The position numbers and the translations under genes were made by a program. The notes beneath the pieces were generated by a model that saw only the letters and a program-made list of their open reading frames with translations, searched no databases and had not been told where the DNA came from. Of a stretch of 64,000 nucleotides of DNA, positions 14,839-25,200 are shown piece by piece; the first letter of the stretch is position 1; each line of letters starts with the position of its first letter. The stretch is from Fibrisoma montanum (GTDB taxonomy: Bacteria > Bacteroidota > Bacteroidia > Cytophagales > Spirosomataceae). The DNA is taken from assembly GCF_003583365.1 (NCBI RefSeq), contig NZ_QXED01000005.1, forward strand, positions 62,001 to 126,000, written 5' to 3'.

Positions 14839-16143
14839 CTAACCGGCTTTTTCGACGGATTTGGCCATATCCTGCAGGCGGTTCCGGACAAAGTCGCGGG
14901 CGGTGGCCAGTTTTTTCAGGGCAGCCGGGTAGTTCTGGTGCACCTCCAGGAGCCGGTCGGCTATCTGCGGGCCGGTGGTACTGTCCACTTCGAGAATCCA
15001 GTCGTTCAAACCCACATCCCGCCACATCTGGCCTTTGCTGGTATCGGTTGGCTGACGGATCAACAGGGCGGGCGTATTGACCTGAAACGCCATGATGGGC
15101 GAGTGCATCTCCATACTGACAAGCGCCCTGGCCTGTTCGTAGACCGACGTAGCCTCATCCGGCAGCCAGTACGTATCGCGCCAGACCACGTTTTTCCTGA
15201 CGTCCTCCGGCAGCGGATCGACCAGTTGTTCTTTGGCCAGCGGAATCTCGTACGTCATCTCGGGGCAGGCCAGTACTTTAAGGCCTGTTTTACGAACCCA
15301 CGTAACAATGGCTTCGCGCAATTTGGCGTGATCGGGCTCTTTGAACTGTTCGGCAATAGCGTGCCGTTTCTGCTCGGCCTCGGTAGCCTCGCGGTTATGA
15401 ATCTGGAAATAGGGCGTGTAGCGCAGCCGGGGAATGGCGCAGATGAATTCTTTTGGCTTCAGCCCCACCGATTTCAGGTAGGCATCAGCTTTGGCTTTGT
15501 TCCGAAACGGAATGGCAAACGTAGCATCCGGCCCGAACGCCAGCACGGGTGCTTTGACGCCTTTATCCTGCAGGAGTTTGAGCGAAACGGTGTCGCGCAG
15601 GTACACAAACGCGGCTCCGTTGAGCAGGTCCATCAACTGGTCGTTGAGTTCTCCGCCTACTGTTACGCCAAAAATGCCGTAGGGTTTGCCGGTTACTTTC
15701 CGCCAGGCTTCGACGTGGTTTTGGGCCAGTACACTCGGCCCCGACCCATGCACAAACAGGTCGGCCTGTTCAAACGCCGTTTTCAGTTCGGGCGTTGCGG
15801 GATTGCCCTGCTCATCGAGCTTTCCCTGGATGATGGTCAACCTGGGAAAGTACGTTTTGAGCAACTCAGCCACACCATTATCGACGCTCGACGGCCACAG
15901 CATGATGTTGGTATCGGCGGGTAAATAGTCCTTAAACACCTGCAGGGCACCGGGCGTATGGCCAATATCGCCAATATTGACCGTTTGCCACGACGACCGG
16001 AGCAGTATGGTTTTGGCGGTCCGTCGTAACGGTTTGGCCGGTCCGCCGGTGCGGTTCAGGCCAAAGCCGGGCGCTGTAGCCAGCAGTCCGGCCAGCGTGG
16101 CGGCTTGTTGCAGAAAGTCGCGTCGTGAAAACGATGCTGTCAT
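14839..16143 (-). CDS. Exported polysaccharide pyruvyl transferase-fold protein (Tat signal), paralogue B
   Basis: The start at 16143 gives a twin-arginine signal (FSRRDFLQQAATLAGLLATA). The mature part (about 400 residues) carries the PS_pyruv_trans (PF04230) pattern: LRSSWQTVNIGDIGHTPG at the N-terminus, the NADVVVSG-like LFVHGSGPSV, and the C-terminal MEMHSPIMAF. It is a clear paralogue of the protein at 19454-20776. Known members transfer pyruvate from phosphoenolpyruvate in the cytoplasm; an exported form would lack that donor, so this activity is doubtful here. It is the last gene of the SusCD locus. Function in glycan handling is inferred from context. Confidence 0.8.
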   Translation of the reverse strand: MTASFSRRDFLQQAATLAGLLATAPGFGLNRTGGPAKPLRRTAKTILLRSSWQTVNIGDIGHTPGALQVFKDYLPADTNIMLWPSSVDNGVAELLKTYFPRLTIIQGKLDEQGNPATPELKTAFEQADLFVHGSGPSVLAQNHVEAWRKVTGKPYGIFGVTVGGELNDQLMDLLNGAAFVYLRDTVSLKLLQDKGVKAPVLAFGPDATFAIPFRNKAKADAYLKSVGLKPKEFICAIPRLRYTPYFQIHNREATEAEQKRHAIAEQFKEPDHAKLREAIVTWVRKTGLKVLACPEMTYEIPLAKEQLVDPLPEDVRKNVVWRDTYWLPDEATSVYEQARALVSMEMHSPIMAFQVNTPALLIRQPTDTSKGQMWRDVGLNDWILEVDSTTGPQIADRLLEVHQNYPAALKKLATARDFVRNRLQDMAKSVEKAG

Positions 16144-16270
16144 TGATTGATACGTTAGTGTTGCTGAATGTAAGGCCCGTTTTCGGCCAGAAACCCTAAT
16201 CAAGCCACGTGTTGCTATAGCTCATTACCTGAAACAGTACGCAGACCCCTGACGGGAAACTACCCCAAGC

Positions 16271-17739
16271 TCACCTGATTGGCCCGAAGGTCGCGTTCTC
16301 TACCTGCCTGCTTCCTGCCCGCAGCGGAATATCGGCTTCTGACCCCACGTGCTTCCCGTTGAGTATCACGTTGTCGAAGGTTACATTACGGGTTGTATTT
16401 CTTACCACGGAAGGCACGGGCTCACCCAGCATGGTAATGTTTTTCAGCAGTATACGTTCAAACTGAGCTTCGGGGTTTTGCAGCCCGAACAGGGCAATAG
16501 GCTCTTCAAACCGGATGTTTTCAAACGTGTAGTCACGGTGACTCGCCTTACCTTTGCTGTTGGGGCTGACCATGCAGAACAAGGCCCAAGGTGCATGCCA
16601 CTCGCCTTTACTCATATGAATCACATCAGTGTTGCGCATGGTGATAGTACGGGTTGTCAGCGCTTGCCCATTGAAACCGATGCGAAATACATTTGCCAGC
16701 GTACTCCATAAAACGCAGTTCTCAATATAAATATCGTTTACTTCGCCCGCCGTGTTGCGAGTGGTGGCCCACATGTCCTGGCTGCTGCCGGGCGTAAAAA
16801 ACGCAAAACAGTCGTCCATCGAGCGGATAAAGCTGTTGAGGACTTTGGTCCGCCCTCCGCCGTACCAGTCGATACCGTCACCGTTGATGTTTTGCGGGTT
16901 AACAGCCAGAATTTTGATATTGTCGAATACGGCGTCGAACGTCGTGTGGGTTTGCAATGACCAGGTGCGGCTGCGGCCAACAAACGTCACGCCCCGAACC
17001 GTTAACCCCTGTACATTATGGGTCGTGAGCGGATGCCAGTTCTTCTGATTCTTCCAGCCGTCATCGTGCGTTTCCGACTGCGGGCCGTAATACACCACTG
17101 TACCCCACCCCAGAATGCTGACGTTTTTGGCGTCCCAGACATTGATACCACCAAACAAAACCGCCCCGGCATCCAGGTAAAGCGTTTGTCCACTGGTCAG
17201 ATCGATATTCCGATGATGAATACCGGCTTTCAGGTGGATTACATTTTTAGCGGTCAGGTTGGGTACGCTGGTATCAGGCCGGTTGGCAAAAAGAAACAAT
17301 ACATCGTCTTTGAAATGCCCGGTTCCTGCTCGTTCAACGGAGTACTGCCCGGCGTCGGAAATCGCAAAGCTGACGGTTGAACCATTAACCGTGGGCTTGC
17401 AATTTTTCGAGAGTGGGCGCACGAAGGCATCCCCCGCCAGTACCCTTTCTCATCGATCTTGACGGCCTCTTTATTGGATGTTTGTCCCGAATATTTGTCC
17501 GTATTGGCATTCGATGTTACGGCCACGGAAGCATTTCCGACGAACTCGAAGCTGGCAAAGTAGACGTTCAGTCCCGCATGAAAAACTGGTACGGATTGCC
17601 CGTTTACCGTCACAACGTAGTAATCTGAAGCAAACTCTTCGGGAACGGGATGTGGCGATACGGATTGCGAATAACCCGCTGTGAGCAGGGAAACGAAAGC
17701 GAAAACGAGGTAGAGCCGGCAGGGCATAGCACTTGTCAT
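16271..17739 (-). pseudogene. Right-handed beta-helix glycosidase (GH28-like), broken by a frameshift
   Basis: Two overlapping frames make one protein. The first (from 17739) has a signal peptide and a beta-sandwich N-domain (YYVVTVNGQSVPVFHAGLN). It runs out of family sequence after EKGYWRG. The second frame resumes with DAFVRPLSKNCKPTV and continues through the beta-helix (NGDGIDWYGGGRTKVLNSFIRSMDDCFAFF) to 16271. The shift falls in a run of five G near 17427; one more G would restore the frame. It could be a real mutation, phase variation or a sequencing error. The start codon overlaps the stop of the upstream GH28-like gene (ATGA), showing translational coupling. Intact homologues cleave pectic-type glycans. 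Confidence 0.8.
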
Positions 17740-19214
17740 TTTATTTCGGCGGTGTATACTGCTTTTTTGGGTTCATCTTTTACCCCAAAATGGTCGTTAT
17801 TCTTCCCGTTGATGAAGATATCTTTCACGTCTTCCAGCACATAAGCCGGACGCTGGTCGGGGTTACGAAGATCAAAATCGACGTTGGTGAACGTGATGTT
17901 CCGGGCATGACGCACGTAAAAGCCGTGGGCGGGCAGCGAATAACCAAACATGCGCTGCTCCGGGTACGAGGTAGGCTTTTCGGGCACCGCCCGGTTAGCT
18001 TCCTCAATTGTCCCCTTACCCATTCCGTTAATCTGGATATTGCTGAGCAGAACATTTTCCACGGGGTATCCCGGCTGTCCCGAAATAGAATTGGTGATTT
18101 TGCTGTGGCTAATGGCCGTTACGTTGCTGATCAGCACGTGTTTCAACTGACCCGGTGGGCGAACCGAATCCGTCGGTTTTTCGCGCCGGGCCCGGTTACC
18201 GATGTGGATGAAAATAGCCGTCTGCACATCCCGCATCGAAATGTTGTTGATGGTAATATGTTCCATTACGCCACCATCGACCACTTCGAGCGCCAGCCCG
18301 GCCAGCACCGAAACCGGCAGTTCAATATCCGGCATCTTGCCGGCCCAGTCCCAGTTCCAATGGTTGGTTCCGGTCACTTTACTAATGACACAGTTCGAAA
18401 TGGACACGTTTTTAAAGCCACCTAGCGACGAGGTTCCGAACTTGATGCCGTTGCAGTTGGTTTTGACGACGCAGTTGGTAATCGAGATATTCTCAATCGG
18501 TTCGTAATCGCTGTTTTTAAGACAGATACCATCGTCGTCGCTCTCGATAATACAGTCCGACACGCTCACGTTGCTGCTCTCGATATCCAGCCCATCGTTG
18601 TTGATCAGCCCGAGGCTGTTGATTTTAATCCGATTAATATTCACCCGATTGCATTTCAGATAATAGTGCGCCCAGTTGACGGAGTTCTTGAGCGTGAAGT
18701 CTTTAATCAGCACATCGTTGCAGTAGATGAACAAGATGGAGTTAGGCCGCCCGGGTCCGTCGTTCACGCGGCTTCCCGTCCATTCGGTGCCACTTCCGTC
18801 GATGGTGCCCGTCCCTTCGATACCGACGTGGTGCACATTTTGGGCGACGACAAAGCCCACCTGACACCGCTTCTGCGTATCCGGGTTGCGGATTTTGGTG
18901 GGTGCGCCAGGTGACAGATCATCGAAAATGTTGGGGTAGTCCTGCGGAGACGAACTTCCTTTTAGCACCGCCATCGGCGAAAGGTGCAATGTCACGTTGC
19001 TCCGCAAAAAGATGGTTCCGCTTAGAAAGATACCTTTAGGCAAATAGACAAGTCCGCCCGTTTCCGCGCATTTGTCAATGGTTTTCTGAATGGCCTTTGT
19101 GCAGTTGGTTTTTCCGTCGGCAACAGCTCCGTAGTCCAGCACATTATACGTCTGGCTCATTACATAGCTGACGTTTAAAAGAGTCGACAGCAGGAGCAGG
19201 AATCCAATTCTCAT
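17736..19214 (-). CDS. GH28-family glycoside hydrolase (polygalacturonase-like)
   Basis: The 492-residue protein starts at 19214 with a signal peptide (MRIGFLLLLSTLLNVSYVMS). The pectate-lyase superfamily beta-helix is obvious: YNVLDYGAVADGKTNCTKAIQ at the N-terminus, then NNDGLDIESS and ESDDDGICLKN, which supply the catalytic aspartates of GH28. The next motif, GHG in classical polygalacturonases, reads NCNGIKFGT, as in more distant rhamnogalacturonan-type members. Substrate is therefore probably a pectic glycan other than plain polygalacturonate. It lies between the two pyruvyl-transferase-like genes and is translationally coupled to the next enzyme. Confidence 0.85.
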   Translation of the reverse strand: MRIGFLLLLSTLLNVSYVMSQTYNVLDYGAVADGKTNCTKAIQKTIDKCAETGGLVYLPKGIFLSGTIFLRSNVTLHLSPMAVLKGSSSPQDYPNIFDDLSPGAPTKIRNPDTQKRCQVGFVVAQNVHHVGIEGTGTIDGSGTEWTGSRVNDGPGRPNSILFIYCNDVLIKDFTLKNSVNWAHYYLKCNRVNINRIKINSLGLINNDGLDIESSNVSVSDCIIESDDDGICLKNSDYEPIENISITNCVVKTNCNGIKFGTSSLGGFKNVSISNCVISKVTGTNHWNWDWAGKMPDIELPVSVLAGLALEVVDGGVMEHITINNISMRDVQTAIFIHIGNRARREKPTDSVRPPGQLKHVLISNVTAISHSKITNSISGQPGYPVENVLLSNIQINGMGKGTIEEANRAVPEKPTSYPEQRMFGYSLPAHGFYVRHARNITFTNVDFDLRNPDQRPAYVLEDVKDIFINGKNNDHFGVKDEPKKAVYTAEIK

Positions 19215-19345
19215 GGTATTAGAGCAGCAGATAAGTCCTAATAAATTGAACAGGCGAACACCCACCTTGTTGCCCAAACCCGCGTCGGGAGAGCGGGGCT
19301 GTCATCGGTTAGTTGGGCGTTCGGGTTGCAGTTCGTAAATCCCGG

Positions 19346-19382
19346 CATCGCCCAAAAGCACCAGATGGACTTTTGGGCGATG
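19346..19382. other. 13-bp perfect hairpin in the polysaccharide locus
   Basis: CATCGCCCAAAAG (19346-19358) pairs with CTTTTGGGCGATG (19370-19382) in the 239-bp gap between the pyruvyl-transferase-like paralogue A and the GH28-like gene. It has no terminal U-run. It may set the relative levels of the SusCD and enzyme parts of the transcript. Confidence 0.5.
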
Positions 19383-19453
19383 GGGCTCTACTGTCAGGAC
19401 AAAAAAACCGCGCCAAGCACTTACAGGCGCTGATACGTTTTGTGCAGGACGTC

Positions 19454-20776
19454 TTAACTGGTCAGGTTCACATTCCGGCGAACCACCTGCATGCCAGCCT
19501 TTTGCCGGTCGGTCACGAAGGCCATCGCCTTGCGCGCTTTTTCTTTCGCCAGGGGATAATTCTGGTGAATCTTCATCACCTCAGCGGTAAGATCTTTCGC
19601 CGATGCCTGATCGATGTCGAACAGCCATTCCGGTACGCCAATGTCGCGGAACATCCAGCCTTTTTTGCCGTGCGACAGGGCGCGGGCGTGCACCACCGGT
19701 ACGCCAAGCGCCAGGCCCATAATGAGCGAGTGCGGTTCAATACCGAACATGGAATGAGCGCGGGCGTAGACTGACATGGCTTCGTCGGCGTTCCAGAACG
19801 TATCGCGGCAGACTACTTTAGATTGGATATCAGCGGGTAACTGGTCGTAGACGCCAGTTTTGGCCTGGGCCACTTCCTTGCTTACTTCGGGAGCCAGCAG
19901 CACCTTCATGCCGGTTTCGCGGACCCAGGTCGTGATGAGTTCGCGGACTTTACCTAATCGCTGCCGGTCCTGCTCCTGCTGCTCGGGCGTCGGCTTGGCC
20001 GGATTCAAAACGCTTCCTGAGCCTTTGTCGTAAATGTGCTTGGTATTAGTGCGGATAACCACCGCCAGAAACTTCTGGTCTTCCAGCCCCACTTTCTTCA
20101 GATACGCCCGACCGCGTTCTTCGTCGCGCACGTCGATACCGAAGCAGCCATCCGGCCCGAACTCCAGCACCTGCGGCTTAAACTTGTTTTCGACCAGAAA
20201 CTTGCGCGACTCGTCATCCCGCGTGTAAATGAAAGCGGCCCGGCTGAACACATCCCTGAACACCGGCATCGACGGGTGGGCAAACTTGTCGAATGATTGC
20301 CCATATAACCCGAACGGCACGCCCCGTTCGAGGCAATAGTAAAACGGAGTCAGGCGCGACATGGCGCTGGGCCAGTCGTAGCCGAACAGACCGTAATTAT
20401 ACACCATGCCCGAGTTAACGATGTAGAGGTTGGCCCGGTCGAAGGCGTCTTTCAGTTCACCTTCAAACGGTTTATCGCCATCGTAGAAACTACCCCGCAC
20501 GATTTTGACTTTGGGGAAATTCTTCGTGATGATTTTCTCGGTTTCGGGTCGGGGTTCTTCGTGCCAGAGCAGAATTTCAGCTTCGGGAACGTAGCGCTCC
20601 AACAGCCGTAACGTGCCGGGCGTGTGGCCCTGATCGCCAATGTTATGGTCATTCCAGGATGAGCGCAGCAGGATAACGGGGGCCTTCTTCGGAGCCGCGA
20701 ACGTCAGTTTCGGCGCGACCGAGGTGGCTGCTACGGTCAAAGAGGATAGTTTTAGAAAATCTCTACGGTTTTGCAT
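19454..20776 (-). CDS. Exported polysaccharide pyruvyl transferase-fold protein (Tat signal), paralogue A
   Basis: The 440-residue protein starts with a textbook Tat signal (NRRDFLKLSSLTVAATS). The mature region begins LLRSSWNDHNIGDQGHTPG, matching the PS_pyruv_trans N-terminal pattern, and later has LYIVNSGMVYNYG and MFGIEPHSLIMGLALGVP, the conserved C-terminal segment. It is paralogous to the gene at 14839. It lies 28 bp downstream of susD, so it is in the SusCD operon. A glycan-binding or hydrolytic role is more likely than pyruvyl transfer outside the cytoplasm, but that is inference. Confidence 0.82.
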   Translation of the reverse strand: MQNRRDFLKLSSLTVAATSVAPKLTFAAPKKAPVILLRSSWNDHNIGDQGHTPGTLRLLERYVPEAEILLWHEEPRPETEKIITKNFPKVKIVRGSFYDGDKPFEGELKDAFDRANLYIVNSGMVYNYGLFGYDWPSAMSRLTPFYYCLERGVPFGLYGQSFDKFAHPSMPVFRDVFSRAAFIYTRDDESRKFLVENKFKPQVLEFGPDGCFGIDVRDEERGRAYLKKVGLEDQKFLAVVIRTNTKHIYDKGSGSVLNPAKPTPEQQEQDRQRLGKVRELITTWVRETGMKVLLAPEVSKEVAQAKTGVYDQLPADIQSKVVCRDTFWNADEAMSVYARAHSMFGIEPHSLIMGLALGVPVVHARALSHGKKGWMFRDIGVPEWLFDIDQASAKDLTAEVMKIHQNYPLAKEKARKAMAFVTDRQKAGMQVVRRNVNLTS

Positions 20777-20804
20777 GGACTAGTGTTTTGCAAACGAGTA
20801 TGGG

Positions 20805-22259
20805 TCAATACCCCTCGTTCTGTTTCAGTTTCGGGTTTGCATCCACTTCGCTCTGCGGAATTGGCAGCAGCACGTTGAATGGCTGGATGGTCGGGTTGCG
20901 GGCGAAACTGGTTTCGGCTTTTACAGCATCAAGCAGCCGACCGGTCCGGACCAGATCAAACCGGCGCTGGTTTTCAAACACGAATTCCAGTCGGCGCTCC
21001 GTCCAGACAGCCTGTTTAAACTGCTCGTAGTTCAGCCCCGACAGCGCGGGTAGTCCGGCGCGGGTATGTACGCGGTTCAGCGCGGCCAAGGCCTCGGCCG
21101 TTGGTCCGCCGTTGGCTTCGTTGGCGGCTTCGGCGTACATCAGCAGAATGTCCGGGTAGCGCATAACCGGGTAACTCGTGCCTTCGCCCCCGTTCGTTTT
21201 GGCCGTGCGATCCCATAATTTCTGGAAATAGATACCCTTGGCCGGGTCAGGGTCCAGCAGCGACAGATTCACGGTGGTGTTGCCGCTGGCGTATGACGTA
21301 ATGAAGTTCACCGCCTTCCGGGTGTCGCCGGGCTGGTACAGGTTGAACAGGCTTGGCGTAACTCTCGCAATACCGGAACCCGTTCCACCGGGATAGAACG
21401 AAGCCCCCCGGACGCCGTAGCCCCGGCCCCAGCCGTGTCCGCGCACGTCGGTCAGGAACTGAAGCTCGAACACGAACTCCTTACCACCCCGGTTAGCAAT
21501 CGTGAAGGCGTCGGCGTAGTTAGCCCACAGGTCATACACGCCTGAATCCATTACTTCTTTCGCTTTGGTTGCAGCCTGTGCCCAGTAGGGTGAGCCTTTG
21601 GCCGTTCCGGCGCGGGTCAGGTACACCTTCGCCAGCAGTCCTTTGGCAGCTCCGCGCGTGGCCCGGCCTACATCGGCACCCGTGTAACGAAGGGGCAATA
21701 CGGTTTCGGCTTCCTTCAAATCTGCCTCGATGAGGCTGTACACGTCTTCCACTGACGCCCGTTCGACCTGCAGGTTTTCGAGCGAGGTCGTTTCCTTCGT
21801 CACCAACGGCACCCCGCCGTACAGCCGAACGAGGTTGAGATAATGAAACGCCCGTAAAAATTTAGCTTCGGCCACGTAGCGATTCTTCAACGTCTCGTCC
21901 ATCGGAATACCCGGCACGCGATCAATGACCGTATTGGTGCGGTTGATGGCGGCATACGTGGCCGACCAAACGTTAGCAAAGCCGTTATTGGGTGCAATGT
22001 TATAGCGCCACAGCAGCGGTCGGTCGGCAATGCCAGTCAGGAACGGTACGCCGTCGTCGGTCGTGACCAGGTCAATGAACACGATGGCATCGACGATACC
22101 GCGCAAGGGAGCATAACACGCCCCGATGGCCGCTTTGGCGTCGTCGGTGGTTTTGTAATACGTCGCTTCGGTGAGGTTGCCGATGGGCGCCAGATCGAGC
22201 TGGCTTTCGCAGCCCGCCAGCAGCAGGAGGCTGGCACTAAGAAGAATAAGTCGTTTCAT
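20805..22259 (-). CDS. SusD/RagB-family glycan-binding lipoprotein
   Basis: The start at 22259 gives a lipoprotein signal (MKRLILLSASLLLLAGC, lipobox LAGC). The 484-residue protein has the SusD helical scaffold: TPR-like helices with FLRAFHYLNLVRLYGGVPL and a C-terminal RYPDILLMYAEAANE, then the WTERRLEFVFENQRRFDLVRTG signature. It binds glycan at the cell surface and forms the lid of the SusC transporter. It lies 12 bp after susC, the standard order. Specificity cannot be read directly; adjacent GH28-like enzymes suggest a pectic substrate. Confidence 0.96.
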   Translation of the reverse strand: MKRLILLSASLLLLAGCESQLDLAPIGNLTEATYYKTTDDAKAAIGACYAPLRGIVDAIVFIDLVTTDDGVPFLTGIADRPLLWRYNIAPNNGFANVWSATYAAINRTNTVIDRVPGIPMDETLKNRYVAEAKFLRAFHYLNLVRLYGGVPLVTKETTSLENLQVERASVEDVYSLIEADLKEAETVLPLRYTGADVGRATRGAAKGLLAKVYLTRAGTAKGSPYWAQAATKAKEVMDSGVYDLWANYADAFTIANRGGKEFVFELQFLTDVRGHGWGRGYGVRGASFYPGGTGSGIARVTPSLFNLYQPGDTRKAVNFITSYASGNTTVNLSLLDPDPAKGIYFQKLWDRTAKTNGGEGTSYPVMRYPDILLMYAEAANEANGGPTAEALAALNRVHTRAGLPALSGLNYEQFKQAVWTERRLEFVFENQRRFDLVRTGRLLDAVKAETSFARNPTIQPFNVLLPIPQSEVDANPKLKQNEGY

Positions 22260-22271
22260 GGCGATCAAGGG

Positions 22272-25200
22272 TTAGAATTTCAGGTTTAGTCCTACGGTGA
22301 CGGTCCTGGCAGCTGGGTAGCCGCCGTAGTCAATACCCTGGCTGATGGACGACGATCCGTAGCGGTTTACTTCGGGGTCATAGCCGGTGTATTTCGTGAA
22401 CGTGAACAGGTTCTGCCCCAGCACGTACACCTTGGCCCCGCTCAGGTAGAGCCGTTTCACCAAAGCGGCCGGCAGGTTGTAGCCCAGCGACAGGTTTTTC
22501 ACCCGCAGATACGACCCATCTTCCACCTGAAACGTCGACAGAATACGCGAACCGCCCGCCGAGTTGGCCCGGGGAATGGTGTTGCTGGGGTTGGTGGGCG
22601 TCCAGCGGTCGAGGACCTCCTTCGTGTTGTTGTTGCTGCTGGTCAGGTTCAGGTAATCGAACCGCCCGAAATTGAGCAGGTCATTCCCGTAGTTGCCCTG
22701 CAAAAAAATATTCAGTTCCAGTCCTTTGAACGTAAATGTATTGTTCAGCCCGCCGAAGAACTTTGGATTGGCGTTGCCGATAATGGCCCGGTCGTTGTCG
22801 TTTATCTGCCCGTCGTTATTGAGATCGCGGTACCGAATGTCGCCGGGTTTGGCCGTTTTCTGGGCCGATGCGTCTACCTCCGCCTGGTTCTGGAAAATAC
22901 CATCTGTAACGCGCCCGTAGAACGTACCCAATGGCGAACCGACGCGGAGTAAAATCGGGTTGAACGCAGCGGCATACAGCACCACATCACTGCCCGTCGT
23001 GAACTCGTTGCGGCCCTCCAGACTCAGAATCTCGTTGCGGTTGAAGGAGATGTTAAACTCTGAATTCCACCGAAAACCACCCCGGTCAACGTTGATGGTG
23101 TTCAGCCCAAGTTCAACCCCCCGGTTCTGTACCTTTCCGATGTTTTGCAGGGCCGAATTAAATCCCGACGTAGTGGGAATATTGACGTTGAACAGCAGGT
23201 CGGAGTTGGTTTTGATGTAATAGTCGGCCGTGAGCTGAATGCGGTTGCTGAGCAGCGAGAAGTCCACCCCAGCGTCAAACTGGGCGCTTTTTTCCCAACG
23301 CAGGTCCGGGTTGGTAATGTTGCCGATGTAGTTGCCCGTAAACAACGTACCCCCCAGCACGTAGGTTTCGCTTCTGACATTGGCATAATGCTGGTAATTC
23401 CCGATCTCCTGATTACCCGACAAGCCGTAACTGACGCGAAACTTTAAATCAGTAAACAGCTTTTGGTTCTGGGCAAACGATTCGTTCAGCACTTTCCACG
23501 CGAAAGCCCCCGAAGGGAAAAAGCCGAATTTGTTGTTTTCCCCGAATCGCGACGAACCATCGCGCCGGGCGGTCAGCGTGAACAGATACCGGTCGGCCAG
23601 GTTGTAGTTGACGCGGGCGATGTACGAAATCAGCCGCCAGTCGCTGGCTCCGGAACTGGGTGCTACCAGCGTTGAACCGGCCCCGAGGTTGTTGTACAGC
23701 GCAAAATCGTCATTGAACGTACGGCCGTTAGCCTGGGCATTCTCAACTGTAGTCCCCTGAATCGTATACCCCAGCAGGGCACCAATCGTGTGTCTGGTGT
23801 TGAGGGTGCGGTTAAAATTCAGCGTGTTTTCGTTCAGCCAGTTGATTGACTGTGAATTTGAAACGGTGGCCAGACCGTTGGAGCTTTCGCCCAGAAACGT
23901 TTTGCGGGTGGCGTAATAGTTTCCTTTGGCCCCCTGTAGGTCAGCGCCAAACGTAGTCCGGAAGGTTAATCCCTCCATGATTTTGAAGTCCAGGTTCGTG
24001 TTGGCCAGCACCCGAATCAGGTTTGACTGGTCGGTAATTTCGCGGGCAATCGCTACGGGGTTGTCGAAGCCCGGACCGTTCAAAACGCTGCCCAGAATGC
24101 GGGTGTAGCTGCCGTCAGGCGCGTAAGCCGAAAAGGTAGGCGGTGCGTTCAGGGCTGAGCTGGTCACCGTACCGCCCTGGTTGCCATCCTGTTCGGTACG
24201 GTTGCTTTGCGAGGTCGTGTAGGCCCCGAGCAGCGTAACGCCCAGTTTCACCCGCGATGAAATCTCATTGTCGAGGTTGGCCCGCAGGGTGTACCGTTTG
24301 AAATTGGAATTAATGATGATACCCTGCTGGTCGTAATACCCGGCCGAAACGGCAAAGCGCGACTTCTCCGAGCCGCCCGAAAACAAAAGCTGGTGGTTCT
24401 GAATGGGCGCTTCCCTGAAAATCTCGTTCTGCCAGTTCGTGCCTTCGCCCAACGCGCTCGGCAGCGGCCGGTCGGGCGCGGAACCGTCGAAGTAGGGCGT
24501 TGTTCCACCGTTTAACCGCGCTTCGTTGATAAACTCGGCGTACTCGCGGGCGTTGAGCATGGGAATCTGCCGCCGAACGGACTGTACCCCATAGTAGCCA
24601 TCATAACTCACGAAGGTCTTGCCCGCCCTCCCGCGCTTGGTGGTAACCAGCACAACGCCGTTCGCGCCCCGCGATCCGTAAATGGCGGTGGCGCTGGCGT
24701 CTTTCAGGATTTCGATACTTTCGATATCGTCGGAGTTAATCGAGTTCAGGTTCCCCGTCGGAAAGCCGTCGATGACGTACAGCGGGTCATTGGAAGCATT
24801 GACCGAACCCGTTCCCCGAATGCGGATGGTCGACGTACCGCCCGGCCGGGCCGAGTTCTGCGTCACCAGTACCCCGGCCGCCCGGCCCTGCATGGCTCGG
24901 TCGAGCGAGACGATAGGTGTGGCTTTAATGGCGGCTTCGCCAACTTTGGCCACCGAGCCGGTCAGGTCAGACTTTTTAACCGTACCGTAACCCACCACGA
25001 CCACCTCGTTCAGTGACTTGTCATCGGACTGGAGTGTAATGTCAATCACCGATCTGGTGCCAACGGCCACTTCCTGCGTCTGGTACCCGACAAATGAGAA
25101 GACCAGCGTAGCATTCCCATCGGGCACCGACAGCCGGTATTTTCCGGCCGGATCGGTGGTGGTGCCGCGCGTAGAGCCTTTCAGGACGACACTTACCCCC

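Noticed and set aside
14938-15924. Plus-strand frame of 328 codons opposite the pyruvyl-transferase-like gene
   Set aside because: The minus strand encodes the conserved fold with a signal peptide; the plus frame has no start context or domain.
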